A DNA stretch of 64,000 bases from Bacillus sp. 2205SS5-2 (GTDB lineage: Bacteria > Bacillota > Bacilli > Bacillales > Bacillaceae_K). The notes below the pieces were generated by a model that saw only the letters and a list, made by a program, of their open reading frames with translations, was not told the DNA's origin and did not search any database. Of the stretch, positions 39,042 through 48,540 are shown one piece after another (within the stretch, counting starts at the first letter, position 1; the number at the start of each line of letters is the position of its first letter). The position numbers and the translations under genes were made by a program. Location: assembly GCF_037024155.1 (NCBI RefSeq), contig NZ_JAYKTS010000020.1, forward strand, positions 20,004 through 84,003, read 5' to 3'.

Positions 39042-39479
39042 ATGCGCAATTATTATGTTTATTGGATTGAAGATGAAGTTGCCGCACATTTTTATGGTAG
39101 AGAACGATTGTTTTTTAGTCTTTTTCAAGATCACAATAATGCTACAAATGTGCTGAAACAAATTCTTCATCAACAGATAACGTATATTTCTAAGCCTCTA
39201 CCTTATCTGCCTACCCATCGATTCATTCAAAATAGTCTACAGAAAAGAAATCTACTATTTACGAAATACCACTACACCATCGAATATCCAGAGAACAAGA
39301 GTGGGGCGTGTTTAGAAATTTATGAACGCTATTTCTTGATTCGATCCTGGGGCGAGTATGACGCAGAAGCAGTATTTTTTGATATATTAAAGAAATTTGA
39401 GGGTAGACTGCTAGCGATAGACTTGGATCTTGAGCGATATGGTTGGATTAAACCAATAAAAGCGAGAAAGTTCGTATAA
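39042..39479 (+). CDS. sirA: Sporulation inhibitor of replication SirA
   Basis: A 145-residue protein that in B. subtilis binds DnaA domain I under Spo0A control and blocks new replication rounds at sporulation. The call rests on the opening YYVYWIEDEVAAHFYGRERLFF, on size, and on position between tkt and yneF. Family similarity in the middle is modest, as usual for SirA. GAAAGGGTGAG precedes the ATG. Confidence 0.85.
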   Translation: MRNYYVYWIEDEVAAHFYGRERLFFSLFQDHNNATNVLKQILHQQITYISKPLPYLPTHRFIQNSLQKRNLLFTKYHYTIEYPENKSGACLEIYERYFLIRSWGEYDAEAVFFDILKKFEGRLLAIDLDLERYGWIKPIKARKFV

Positions 39480-39563
39480 TAGAGGAAAATCGACCAGAAG
39501 TATTGTATAATACTAAAGGGTTTAGTACACTTTGATAGAGACAACATGAAGGAGGAAGGTTTA

Positions 39564-39776
39564 ATGTTCCCTTATATTTTGGTCGGCTTACTAGCATTAC
39601 TTGCTGGAGCTGCGATTGGTTTCTTTGTTGCTCGTAAATACATGATGAGCTATTTAAAAAAGAATCCACCTATTAATGAACAAATGCTTCGTATGATGAT
39701 GATGCAGATGGGTCAAAAGCCATCGCAGAAAAAAATCAATCAAATGATGAATGCTATGAACAAACAAATGAAATAA
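39564..39776 (+). CDS. yneF: UPF0154 membrane protein YneF
   Basis: A 70-residue protein with one N-terminal membrane segment (residues 3-24, glycine- and alanine-rich) and a cytoplasmic tail with [20 protein letters not shown], the UPF0154 pattern, rich in methionine and glutamine. Function unknown. Start is ATG 39564 behind AAGGAGGAAGG; the in-frame ATG at 39546 lies inside that site. The position matches B. subtilis. Confidence 0.93.
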   Translation: MFPYILVGLLALLAGAAIGFFVARKYMMSYLKKNPPINEQMLRMMMMQMGQKPSQKKINQMMNAMNKQMK

Positions 39777-39781
39777 AACTC

Positions 39782-39807
39782 AAAAAGCACTTCAGAAGTG
39801 CTTTTTT
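39782..39807 (+). terminator. yneF terminator
   Basis: AAAAAGCACTT/AAGTGCTTTTT with a short loop. Confidence 0.9.
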
Positions 39808-39912
39808 TGTTGCTTAAAATGTTGTCCTAGGAAATTCATGAACAGAGAGTGTATTGAAGATTTGAAAACCACACCTCCTTTAGTGTCTAAAAATTAGTGA
39901 GGGAACTGCAAG

Positions 39913-39951
39913 ATGGAACAGTCATATTTCTGGACGTATCCCATTTTCTAA
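39913..39951 (+). CDS. Candidate 12-codon leader peptide before the ABC exporter
   Basis: ATG with GTGAGGGAA about 8 bases upstream encodes MEQSYFWTYPIF and a stop. The aromatic, hydrophobic content and its place about 125 bp before a YheI-type transporter recall the B. subtilis system in which a leader ORF (BmrB) couples ribosome stalling to transporter expression. I found no clear intrinsic terminator between it and the transporter, so this is a weak call. Confidence 0.3.
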   Translation: MEQSYFWTYPIF

Positions 39952-40075
39952 TAAAGAATCACATTAAAGATGAGAGTAGTTTTTTGAATTGTGTGAGATG
40001 CTTTTATATTCGAAATATATTTGATAAACTAGTTGAAGGTTAATATTCTATCTGAAGAGAAAAGGGGGCATCTAG

Positions 40076-41824
40076 ATGAGTATTTTTAAAGAACTCATGT
40101 GGTTTTTTAAACAAGAGAAAAAGGCATATGGTATTGGTATTTTCTTGTTGATGTTTGTTGCCATGCTGGAATTAGTGCCACCTAAAATTATTGGCCTAAT
40201 TGTAGACGCTATCAACAAAGGGGAATTAACAGTAAATTCTTTATTAATCTGGAGTGGGATATTAATTGTTACATCTTTAACGATGTATCTACTACGATAT
40301 CAATGGAGAATTCGCATCTTTGGTTCTGCCGTTAAGCTCTCTCGTCAGTTGCGAAACAAGTTGTATCAACACTTCACGGAAATGTCGTCTTCTTTTTACC
40401 AAAAAAGAAGAACTGGAGATTTGATGGCCCATGCAACGAATGATTTGTCGGCGATTCAACAAACCGCCGGAGCCGGTATTTTAACTTTGGTTGATTCCTT
40501 GGCGACGGGAGGGTTTGTCATCATTGCCATGGCGGCCACTATTAGTTGGAAACTAACTTTAATTGCATTAATTCCAATGCCTATTATGGCCTTTTTAACC
40601 AATTATTACGGAACACTCTTACATAAGCGTTTTCATAAAGCACAAGAAGCTTTTTCATCCTTGAATGATAAAACGCAAGAGAGCATTAGTGGGGTAAAAG
40701 TTATTAAAACGTTCGGGCAGGAGGAAGAAGATATTGAATCCTTCCGCAAACAGTCTGAAGAAGTCGTGAATAAAAATATTGCCGTTGCAAAAATTGATTC
40801 CTTGTTTGATCCTACTATCTCGATAATTGTAGGTCTTTCCTTCTTCTTATCCATCGTTTTCGGTGCACGCTATGTCGTAAATGGCGAACTAACGATTGGA
40901 GAACTTGTGTCATTCACCACTTATTTAGGGTTACTTATCTGGCCAATGCTCGCGTTTGGTTGGCTTTTTAATATTGTCGAACGGGGAAGAGCATCTTATG
41001 ACCGGGTTTCAAAATTATTGAGTGCGACAAGAGATATAGATGACAAAGAGAATGCCATTACGACGCAACCTACAGGCGATATTAGCTATAGCATTGATTC
41101 TTTTACGTATATGAATGAACCAAAACCAGTTTTAGAAAATATTCATTTTTCGCTAAAGCAAGGAGAAACGCTCGGGATTGTTGGGAAAACAGGCTCTGGA
41201 AAAACGACACTTCTCAAATTATTAATTAGAGAATTCCAAGGCTACAAGGGGAAGATTATGTTTGGAAATTACCCTATAGATGAATATGCATTAGAGAGTT
41301 TACGTAAGTCGGTTGGTTATGTTCCGCAAGATCATTTCCTATTTTCCACGACTATTGCAGAGAATATTGCCTTTACTGATCCAAGTACACCGCAAGAAGA
41401 GATTGAAGCAGCAGCAGCCCTTGCTCACATTAATGATGATATTAAAGGATTTACTTATGGTTATCAAACTGTGGTTGGAGAAAGAGGGGTTTCTCTCTCT
41501 GGTGGACAAAAACAGCGAATCTCTATTGCTCGCGCATTATTAATGAATTCAGAAGTCCTGATGCTAGACGATTCCCTTAGTGCAGTTGATGCAAAAACCG
41601 AAGAATTAATTTTGCAATCGCTGAAAGAAAACCGTTCTGGAAAAACGACTTTTATAACGTCTCATCGATTAAGCGCTATACAACATGCTAATCTCATACT
41701 GGTTCTCCATGAAGGAAGAATAGTTGAACGTGGCACTCATGAAGAATTAATGGAGAGGCATGGATACTATCATGAAATGTACGTACGACAACAATTAGAA
41801 GAACTTGTAGAGCATGGAGGTTAA
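40076..41824 (+). CDS. yheI: Heterodimeric ABC exporter subunit, YheI type
   Basis: A 582-residue half-transporter: six membrane segments (about 15-310) and an ATPase domain with Walker A GKTGSGKTT (about 371-379), canonical signature LSGGQKQR (about 477) and Walker B VLMLDDSLSAVD. There the catalytic glutamate is aspartate, typical of the partner with the degenerate site in BmrC/YheI-like exporters. In B. subtilis the YheI/YheH pair exports drugs and is induced by ribosome-targeting antibiotics. Its stop is 3 bp before the partner gene, so the two are translated together. Confidence 0.88.
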   Translation: MSIFKELMWFFKQEKKAYGIGIFLLMFVAMLELVPPKIIGLIVDAINKGELTVNSLLIWSGILIVTSLTMYLLRYQWRIRIFGSAVKLSRQLRNKLYQHFTEMSSSFYQKRRTGDLMAHATNDLSAIQQTAGAGILTLVDSLATGGFVIIAMAATISWKLTLIALIPMPIMAFLTNYYGTLLHKRFHKAQEAFSSLNDKTQESISGVKVIKTFGQEEEDIESFRKQSEEVVNKNIAVAKIDSLFDPTISIIVGLSFFLSIVFGARYVVNGELTIGELVSFTTYLGLLIWPMLAFGWLFNIVERGRASYDRVSKLLSATRDIDDKENAITTQPTGDISYSIDSFTYMNEPKPVLENIHFSLKQGETLGIVGKTGSGKTTLLKLLIREFQGYKGKIMFGNYPIDEYALESLRKSVGYVPQDHFLFSTTIAENIAFTDPSTPQEEIEAAAALAHINDDIKGFTYGYQTVVGERGVSLSGGQKQRISIARALLMNSEVLMLDDSLSAVDAKTEELILQSLKENRSGKTTFITSHRLSAIQHANLILVLHEGRIVERGTHEELMERHGYYHEMYVRQQLEELVEHGG

Positions 41825-41827
41825 GGT

Positions 41828-43624
41828 ATGGAAGAAAAAACAAAAACAATGTCTTCAATAGAGCAGCGTAAAGTCCTAAAGCGTCTCTTGAAGTATACGA
41901 GCCCACATAAAAAAGCGATAGCCATTGCCTTCTCGCTCTTAATCTTAACGACTATTGGAGATGTAGTGGGTCCAATCCTAGTGAAAATTTTTATTGATGA
42001 CTACTTAACACCGCAAACATTTCCGTTTCAGCCAATGCTTCTTCTAGGAGGAGCCTATGTCGGCATTTTAGTATTAAATATTTTTATTTCGTATTTTCAG
42101 TTGTTGAAATTTCAAGAAATCGCATTAAAAATTATTCAACAACTTCGGATTGATGTTTTTAGCAAAGTCCAATCGCTCGGTATGCGTTATTTTGATAAAA
42201 CACCTGCTGGTAGCATTGTATCGAGAGTGACCAATGATACCGAGGCGATCAAAGACATGTTCGTCAGTGTCCTTGTTTCCTTTATTCAAAGTGGCTTCTT
42301 ATTAATAGGTATTTTTATCGCAATGTTTTCACTCGATGTGAAGCTTGCATTCTTTTGTCTTTTTTTACTCCCGATTATTTTTGTCATAATGAAAACTTAT
42401 CGGAAATTAAGTTCAGTGTTTTACCAGGATATGAGGGAGCGTTTAAGTCAGTTGAATGCGAAATTAAGTGAGTCGATTCAAGGTATGAGTATGATTCAGG
42501 CCCTGCGACAAGAGAAGAGACTTCGGAGTGAATTTGAAAAAATTAACGAAGAGCATTTTAGTTCGGGAATGAAAAACATCAAATTAGATGGTTTGTTACT
42601 ACGACCAGCAATGAGAGTAGTCTATGTTTTTGCTCTTGTGCTAGTTTTGAATTTCTTTGGAATAACAAGCCTAACTAACACAATTGAAATCGGCGTTTTA
42701 TACGCATTTATTAATTATTTAGATCGCTTTTTTGAACCGATAAATCAAGTCATGATGCGTTTATCGTTATTTCAGCAAGCCATTGTGTCAGCGTCTAGGG
42801 TGTTTAAACTATTAGACGATCAAGAGCTTACTCCAGCACAAGTTGAGCAAAATAACCCTTCTATTGGAAAAGGAGAAATTGAATTTCGCAATGTAAGTTT
42901 TTCATACGACGGAGAACAAGATGTACTGAAAAATATTTCATTTACTGCTAAACCGGGAGAAACTGTCGCGTTAGTTGGACATACCGGGAGTGGGAAAAGT
43001 TCGATTATCAATGTCATGATGAGATTTTATGAATTTGAACGTGGAGAAGTTTTAATTGATGGTGAATCAATTAAGAACTATCAAATGAATGAAATTCGTG
43101 AAAAGCTAGGTCTTGTTTTACAAGATCCATTTCTGTTCTATGGGACGATAGCGGATAATATTCGTCTGCATAATGAAAACATTGATGATGATGCGGTAAG
43201 AGAAGCGGTAGAATTTGTCCAAGCACATACGTTTATTGAAAGACTACCAGGTAAATATCAACAAAAGGTAGAAGAGAGAGGATCAACATTCTCAAGTGGA
43301 CAACGTCAATTAATCGCTTTTGCTCGAACAATGGCAGCTGCTCCAAAAATACTTGTTTTAGACGAGGCGACTGCCAACATCGATACAGAAACAGAGGAAG
43401 CAATTCAAGAAGCTCTAGAGAAAATGAGAAGAGGACGTACCACAATAGCAATTGCTCACCGACTTTCCACTATTCAAGATGCTGATCAAATTTTAGTGCT
43501 GCACCATGGTGAAATTATTGAAAGAGGAACACATCAAGAATTACTAGGTATCAAGGGTTTATATTATAAAATGTATTTACTTCAGAATGGATTAGTGGAT
43601 TCAATGGAAGATTTAATAGGTTGA
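41828..43624 (+). CDS. yheH: Heterodimeric ABC exporter subunit, YheH type
   Basis: A 598-residue half-transporter with a membrane domain (about 30-320) and ATPase domain: Walker A GHTGSGKSS (about 385), non-canonical signature FSSGQRQL (about 486) and a normal Walker B ILVLDEATANID with glutamate. Thus its Walker motifs pair with the good LSGGQ of YheI to form the active site, while its own signature completes the degenerate one. The pair is inserted between yneF and ynzD, which are neighbours in B. subtilis. Confidence 0.88.
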   Translation: MEEKTKTMSSIEQRKVLKRLLKYTSPHKKAIAIAFSLLILTTIGDVVGPILVKIFIDDYLTPQTFPFQPMLLLGGAYVGILVLNIFISYFQLLKFQEIALKIIQQLRIDVFSKVQSLGMRYFDKTPAGSIVSRVTNDTEAIKDMFVSVLVSFIQSGFLLIGIFIAMFSLDVKLAFFCLFLLPIIFVIMKTYRKLSSVFYQDMRERLSQLNAKLSESIQGMSMIQALRQEKRLRSEFEKINEEHFSSGMKNIKLDGLLLRPAMRVVYVFALVLVLNFFGITSLTNTIEIGVLYAFINYLDRFFEPINQVMMRLSLFQQAIVSASRVFKLLDDQELTPAQVEQNNPSIGKGEIEFRNVSFSYDGEQDVLKNISFTAKPGETVALVGHTGSGKSSIINVMMRFYEFERGEVLIDGESIKNYQMNEIREKLGLVLQDPFLFYGTIADNIRLHNENIDDDAVREAVEFVQAHTFIERLPGKYQQKVEERGSTFSSGQRQLIAFARTMAAAPKILVLDEATANIDTETEEAIQEALEKMRRGRTTIAIAHRLSTIQDADQILVLHHGEIIERGTHQELLGIKGLYYKMYLLQNGLVDSMEDLIG

Positions 43625-43626
43625 AT

Positions 43627-43657
43627 AATCAGCCCGCATCATAGATGCGGGCTGATT
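43627..43657. terminator. Bidirectional terminator
   Basis: AATCAGCCCGCATC/GATGCGGGCTGATT with an ATA loop, between yheH and the convergent Spo0E-like gene. Confidence 0.9.
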
Positions 43658-43684
43658 TAGGAATTGAGTATTCTTGGAAAAAAA

Positions 43685-43876
43685 TCAAATGAGGACAGAT
43701 TGTTTCGGTGGCAATTTTTTTATGTATAAGTGGTTATAATGATTTAATAGGTCGTCTAATTCTTGACTATACTGAATGGCTATGGAAGAATTCAGACCAT
43801 TTTCTGAAACAATTTTGAAAAGCTCTAGACGTTTAAGTTCAATTTGATCAAGCAATGCAGATTTATCCACGGGCAA
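43685..43876 (-). CDS. ynzD: Spo0E-like aspartyl-phosphate phosphatase YnzD
   Basis: A 63-residue, two-helix protein with the Spo0E signature SQELD (residues 37-41) after an N-terminal helix QIELKRLELF. These proteins dephosphorylate Spo0A~P and so hold back sporulation. In B. subtilis ynzD occupies the same position before ccdA. The start region is AT-rich; the ATG used gives the normal family length. Confidence 0.88.
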   Translation of the reverse strand: MPVDKSALLDQIELKRLELFKIVSENGLNSSIAIQYSQELDDLLNHYNHLYIKKLPPKQSVLI

Positions 43877-44087
43877 TAGTCCTTTCCACGTTCAAATACC
43901 TGTTCTAAAAAAATAGCATTTCTAATATATTCTTAAGATATGCTTTGATTATACCAAAAAATTGAAAAAAATACAAAAAGAAGAGGAATTTGCTTTGACA
44001 CAAATTATACAAATTTTATAATCGTAATTTCCGATAGATTGTTTGTTACAATAGGGGGACATTGATAAATAGGAGTTGTTTGGTCGT

Positions 44088-44792
44088 ATGGAATTAAATG
44101 TTTTATTAGCGTTTGGAGCAGGGTTTTTGAGTTTTATTTCTCCATGCGTGCTACCTTTGTATCCAGCATTTTTATCTTATATTACAGGGATGAGTGTAAG
44201 CGAACTAAAAGAAGAGAATGGAATGATGCAGAAAAAAAGCATGCTTCATACATTATTCTTTTTGCTAGGGTTTTCATCCATTTTTATTGCACTTGGATTT
44301 GGAACATCTTTAGTTGGAAACTTTTTTATTAATTATCAGGATATCATCCGCCAGGTGGGTGCGATCTTTATCTTTATTTTTGGATTAATGATTGTCGGGC
44401 TCTTTAATCCCGATTTTTTAATGAAAGATCGCCGTTTTGAGTTTAAAAATCGCCCATCAGGATTTGTAGGCTCTTTCCTTATTGGAATGGCCTTTGCCGC
44501 TGGATGGACCCCATGTACAGGACCTATTTTAGGAGGCGTTCTCTCGTTAGCCATAGACGAGCCGTCTTCTGCTATGTATCTTATGGTTGCTTATATACTA
44601 GGGTTTGGAATCCCATTTTTTACACTGGCGTTCTTTATCAGTAAAATGAATTGGATCAAAAAATATAGTGTTAAAATAGTGAAAATTGGTGGGTATTTGA
44701 TGATTGCCATGGGTGTACTTCTCTTTTTTAATGGACTTGAATTGATAATCCGTTTTGTCTCGATTCCGTTCGGAGGATTCCAAGGGTTCTAA
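44088..44792 (+). CDS. ccdA: Cytochrome c biogenesis protein CcdA
   Basis: A 235-residue protein with six membrane segments that passes reducing power from cytoplasmic thioredoxin to the outside for cytochrome c maturation and spore-coat or cortex thiol reactions. The two redox cysteines are in [12 protein letters not shown] (about residue 19) and [12 protein letters not shown] (about residue 141). ATG 44088 gives the family's normal start; AGGAG is 12 bases upstream, rather far. A TTG four codons earlier is too close to that site. Confidence 0.95.
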   Translation: MELNVLLAFGAGFLSFISPCVLPLYPAFLSYITGMSVSELKEENGMMQKKSMLHTLFFLLGFSSIFIALGFGTSLVGNFFINYQDIIRQVGAIFIFIFGLMIVGLFNPDFLMKDRRFEFKNRPSGFVGSFLIGMAFAAGWTPCTGPILGGVLSLAIDEPSSAMYLMVAYILGFGIPFFTLAFFISKMNWIKKYSVKIVKIGGYLMIAMGVLLFFNGLELIIRFVSIPFGGFQGF

Positions 44793-44923
44793 AACGATTG
44801 GCCAAAATGGACTTGCAATTAAACATTATGTTTTTTCGTTGAAGTACGGGTTGAAACAGTGGTATAGTTAAAAGAAAGCAAAACTGACACAAATGACCGT
44901 ACGTGGATATAGGAGGAGCAACA

Positions 44924-45283
44924 GTGGCGAGGGTACTTATTGTAGACGATGCAAAATTTATGAGATTGACACTAAGTAATATGCTGAAAAAAGGAAATAT
45001 TGAAGTGGTTGGCGAAGCAGAAAATGGTCGTCAAGCCATTGAATTATACCAAGAGCTAAAACCAGATGTTGTCACAATGGATATCACAATGCCTGAAATG
45101 AGCGGCTTAGAAGCTTTAAAAGTGATTATTTCTGATTTTCCTGATGCCAAAATTATTATGTGTTCTGCAATGGGACAACAAAAAATGGTGGTAGAGGCGA
45201 TTGAAGCTGGAGCGAAAGATTTCATCGTAAAACCATTTGATGAAACAAGAGTAAACGAGGCAATTAGAAGAGTTAATCACTAA
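44924..45283 (+). CDS. yneI: CheY-like response regulator YneI
   Basis: A 119-residue single receiver domain with D8, D9, the phosphoacceptor D53 in VTMDITMPEM and K103 in IVKPF. There is no output domain. The B. subtilis equivalent stands between ccdA and ccdC and has no assigned kinase. I start at GTG 44924 behind AGGAGG; the open frame continues upstream for seven codons through that site. Confidence 0.93.
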   Translation: MARVLIVDDAKFMRLTLSNMLKKGNIEVVGEAENGRQAIELYQELKPDVVTMDITMPEMSGLEALKVIISDFPDAKIIMCSAMGQQKMVVEAIEAGAKDFIVKPFDETRVNEAIRRVNH

Positions 45284-45717
45284 TTTGTCACGGTCAGATT
45301 TTTGAGAGATAAATCCAATTTGCATTTTTGTTGATGGAATTTGGCCTCAAGATATTGGTAGGGCATTACCTAACAAATTGTAAAGGTGTTTTATCTTCTT
45401 ATTCTTGAAGACATATCTTGTTTTACTGAGTAGATATTTTAGCTACTACAACCTCATACAATATCCAATGATCCACAAACGAGAATGTTTTTGAGACTTG
45501 AACTTGTCCATATATTGTTTTGCGTATTTCAGATTTTAAACTTCAGAAGCTATACTGTATATGACTTCACTTTCAACCCATACCTGAAGGAGTGGGCTTT
45601 CTTGTTCGGGAAATCTGTAAGAATAGTCGTTTGGGTGGACGCCTAAATGGCTTATTTCATCTTTGTTTTTAAGTGTTATTATATAACACCAACATTAAAG
45701 TTTAAAGGGTGACCAAC
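45284..45717. other. Non-coding stretch with an IS605-like end hairpin
   Basis: No gene seen. AACCCATACCTGAAGGAGTG followed by GGCTTTCTTG (45576-45605) can fold CCCAtaCCT/AGGagTGGG and resembles the right end of IS605/IS1341-type elements, suggesting a solo remnant. The B. subtilis genes yneI and ccdC are closer together than here. Confidence 0.35.
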
Positions 45718-46179
45718 TTGATTTATGTTTCTTCGGCAGTGGCTATATTTATGGGCTTTTTCGTTTTATTTGTGCGCATGAAAGCAAGCAAAAAGCCTGT
45801 TAATGCCAAAAAAATCATCTTACCTCCAGTATTTATGAGTACAGGAGCTCTCATGTTTCTTATCCCATTTTTTAGAGTTGAATCTGTAAAAATTTTAGAA
45901 GCTCTAATTGTAGGGATGATTTTTTCAATACTATTGATTAAGACATCAAAATTTGAAGTGAAAGAAAAAAATGTCTACTTGCAACGTTCAAAAGCGTTTG
46001 CGTTTATTCTAATTGGACTTTTACTACTTCGTCTTATCTTTAAATCGTATTTAAGTACGAGCATTGATTATGGTGAATTGAGTGGTATGTTCTGGATTCT
46101 AGCGTTTGGAATGATTGTTCCTTGGCGGGTCGCAATGTATGTTCAATACCAAAAATTAGTGAAGAGCGAAGGACTATAA
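45718..46179 (+). CDS. ccdC: Cytochrome c biogenesis-linked membrane protein CcdC
   Basis: A 153-residue protein with four membrane segments, carrying KKIILPPVFMSTGALMFLIP near residues 38-58, the core of the CcdC (YneJ) family. It is encoded with ccdA and yneI in B. subtilis, but its loss there has little effect on cytochrome c, so the role is unsettled. AAAGGGTGA is a ribosome site for TTG 45718; GTG 45709 in frame overlaps it. Confidence 0.9.
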   Translation: MIYVSSAVAIFMGFFVLFVRMKASKKPVNAKKIILPPVFMSTGALMFLIPFFRVESVKILEALIVGMIFSILLIKTSKFEVKEKNVYLQRSKAFAFILIGLLLLRLIFKSYLSTSIDYGELSGMFWILAFGMIVPWRVAMYVQYQKLVKSEGL

Positions 46180-46218
46180 TTGGATAATAGCTGAATTAGA
46201 ATGGTTAAAACAAGTGAG

Positions 46219-46247
46219 ACGTCCAACTTTTGTTGGCGTTTTTTTTG
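46219..46247 (+). terminator. ccdC terminator
   Basis: ACGTCCAAC/GTTGGCGT with a TTTT loop and one unpaired base, then a T-run. Confidence 0.8.
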
Positions 46248-46319
46248 TGATAAAAACGAAATGTTTTCCTCATATAACGATCATCTTAGAGCACAATAAG
46301 ACAAAAAGAGGGTCAGCCT

Positions 46320-47123
46320 ATGAAGAGAATATTATGTTTTCTAATGTTGATGATGGTGTTTGTAATTGGCAGTGAAACAATAATCTATGCTAAAATTGCT
46401 TCTCCTGAAATACAGATTAGTAAGAATAAATCACTCGCTATTGTGATTGACGACTTTGGAAATGACATGAAAGGTACGAATGAAATGCTTCATTTACCGA
46501 TGACACTCACAGTTGCGATTATGCCTCTAATGGGAACAACGGTTAAAGATGCAGAACTTGCTCACAGTTTAGGTCATGAAGTGATTGTACATTTACCTCT
46601 TGAGCCGAACAAAGGGAAAAGGAGCTGGCTCGGACCAGGGGCCATCACGACCGATCTTTCAGACGATGAGATACGACAGCGAGTCGAACAAGCCATTGAT
46701 TCTGTCCCTCATGCTGTAGGAATGAATCATCATATGGGATCAAAAGCTTCTGCAGATGAACGCGTGATGAAAATAATATTGACGGTTTGTCGTGATAGAG
46801 GGTTGTATTATTTAGATAGCCGAACGACGCCGAAAAGTGTGATTCCAGCCCTTGCAACCGAACTTGGTGTACCTTTTTTAGAAAATGAATTATTTTTTGA
46901 TGATGTTTATACTGTGAAACATATGACTAAACAAGCGGATTTATTAGTTAGGAAGCTAAAGAATGATGAACAAATTATCGCAATTGGTCACGTGGGGATC
47001 GCAGGGAATAAAATGGTGGATGTGTTAAAAGAATATATTCCACTCTATAAGGACGAAGCCAATACGGTACCATTATCAGATTTGATACCTGAGTTTGAAA
47101 TGGTGAATGAGAGATTAGAGTAA
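46320..47123 (+). CDS. Divergent polysaccharide deacetylase (YibQ-like)
   Basis: A 267-residue exported protein. A signal peptide (about residues 1-25) ends near IYAKIAS. The deacetylase-like barrel starts with LAIVIDDFGND (metal-binding DD near residue 42) and continues with HEVIVHLPLEP and GMNHHMGSKAS (HH near residue 140), the motifs of the divergent polysaccharide deacetylase family. Substrate is unknown, presumably a cell-wall or extracellular polysaccharide. It separates ccdC from yneK, which adjoin in B. subtilis. Confidence 0.88.
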   Translation: MKRILCFLMLMMVFVIGSETIIYAKIASPEIQISKNKSLAIVIDDFGNDMKGTNEMLHLPMTLTVAIMPLMGTTVKDAELAHSLGHEVIVHLPLEPNKGKRSWLGPGAITTDLSDDEIRQRVEQAIDSVPHAVGMNHHMGSKASADERVMKIILTVCRDRGLYYLDSRTTPKSVIPALATELGVPFLENELFFDDVYTVKHMTKQADLLVRKLKNDEQIIAIGHVGIAGNKMVDVLKEYIPLYKDEANTVPLSDLIPEFEMVNERLE

Positions 47124-47468
47124 GCAGGAGTAAGGGTATAAGGACCTGCATAGTCAGTCAAATTTCAGTGTTGACTCAAAAAAATTCAATTTGCTATGAA
47201 TGAAGGGAGGGTCATTTAAGTATTGTTCAAGAGATGCTGCTCTCACATACTTGGTTATTAAGAGATTTATTGATGATGCAGAATCGATCGCTTTAATTGT
47301 TTAGAACGGAAAGATATTGGAATGGTTCGATTTGTAGATAATTTTTGATTTACAGGGAAGACAATGAATTACGCAGAGCAAAACGAGTATAAAATCCCAC
47401 AGATTTTGCACTCGTTTTTTTGAAGTTTAAATATTAATTTTAAAAAGGGGTACGTGATTTTTATTATT
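47124..47468. other. Non-coding stretch ending in a terminator-like hairpin
   Basis: No credible gene. A hairpin AAAACGAGT...ACTCGTTTT (47380-47418) with an inner AAAATC/GATTTT pairing and a following T-run looks like an intrinsic terminator, possibly of a lost gene in front of it. Confidence 0.5.
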
Positions 47469-47626
47469 GACTCTTTTCGTTTACTTTTCTTAATTTAGAC
47501 TAATTTTAGATAGAATCCTCCTTTTGCTGGTGATTACATCAAAAATAGACGAAAAGATGCCTTGAAACAAGCCGATATCATTGTTTACTGACTGGATAGA
47601 AAAATGAAAAATTTTGCGGAACAGCC
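47469..47626 (+). repeat. Family A repeat (diverged)
   Basis: GACTCTTTTCGTTTACTTTT to ATTTTGCGGAACAGCC, 158 bp, with ATCAAAAATAGACGAAAAGATGCC in the middle (in parts). No duplication is left. The 347 bp that follow, to the acetyltransferase, hold no gene that I can support. Confidence 0.75.
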
Positions 47627-47973
47627 TGATTGAAGACTACTAAACTATTCATGATTTCAATACAGTCACGGCACTATTTTTGTCCATCAATATCATAGTT
47701 TGAAAGGGTAGTATCATTAGAGATTCAGTCAGATTACCAGACTAGATAAGCTTTGCTGCCAATATATCATTAACGTGAATGAACAACAAGTAGGCGATTT
47801 ATCCTCTACGATTCTTGTTCTCTAACTCTTAAATGTCTGTAATTAAAGGATTTCTACAACACTATATAGAAAGAGTAATTAGCTACTTATATGGGGTGAT
47901 AAACATGGAAAAAAGCATTAAGAGCCAACAATATATTTGATCTGAATATTATAAAAAATAAGGAGTTTTTTAT

Positions 47974-48390
47974 ATGAAACAAAAATATATGATGGTTGAT
48001 CGCCCACCAACCGTTCACGAATATATTAATTTATGTAAGTCTGTTGGGTGGGGGAATATGAATTTTGAATTTGCTGAGGAGGCAATCGGTAATTCAGTCT
48101 ATGCAACCGTAATCACTCTTGGAGAAGAAGTGGTTGGGATGGCAAGAATTATTGGTGATGGAAAGATGTATTTTTATTTTCAAGACATAGCTGTCTCACC
48201 AGACCATCAGAATAGAGGGTTAGGAAAAAGGTTGATCGACCAACTTTTTACTTACCTCAAAAAGAATGCACCTAGTCCTGCATTTATTGGGTTGTTTTCA
48301 ACGGATGAAGGGTATGCTTTGTACGAAAAATATGGATTTCAAGTTCCGAGTGATATGAAGGGGATGTATAGACTAACACCGGTTGAATGA
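47974..48390 (+). CDS. GNAT-family N-acetyltransferase
   Basis: A 138-residue acetyltransferase. The acetyl-CoA loop is QNRGLGKRLI (R/Q-x-x-G-x-G/A type, about residues 89-98), preceded by the strand IAVSPDHQ and followed by the family tail YALYEKYGFQVP. The substrate is not evident from sequence. AAGGAG lies before the ATG with about 8 bases between. A second, unrelated-type acetyltransferase follows 150 bp later. Confidence 0.88.
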   Translation: MKQKYMMVDRPPTVHEYINLCKSVGWGNMNFEFAEEAIGNSVYATVITLGEEVVGMARIIGDGKMYFYFQDIAVSPDHQNRGLGKRLIDQLFTYLKKNAPSPAFIGLFSTDEGYALYEKYGFQVPSDMKGMYRLTPVE

Positions 48391-48540
48391 GGAATGGAGA
48401 ATTTTCTGCTTTTCCTATTTTTTAGGGGTGTGTCGTCCCTATATTTATTTTGGGATTAGAGCAGAGGGCAATCTTATGTTTTTTGTCAAGAACGACTCAA
48501 GTATAGTTGATATTAACCATGTATACAGAGGTGAATTTAA

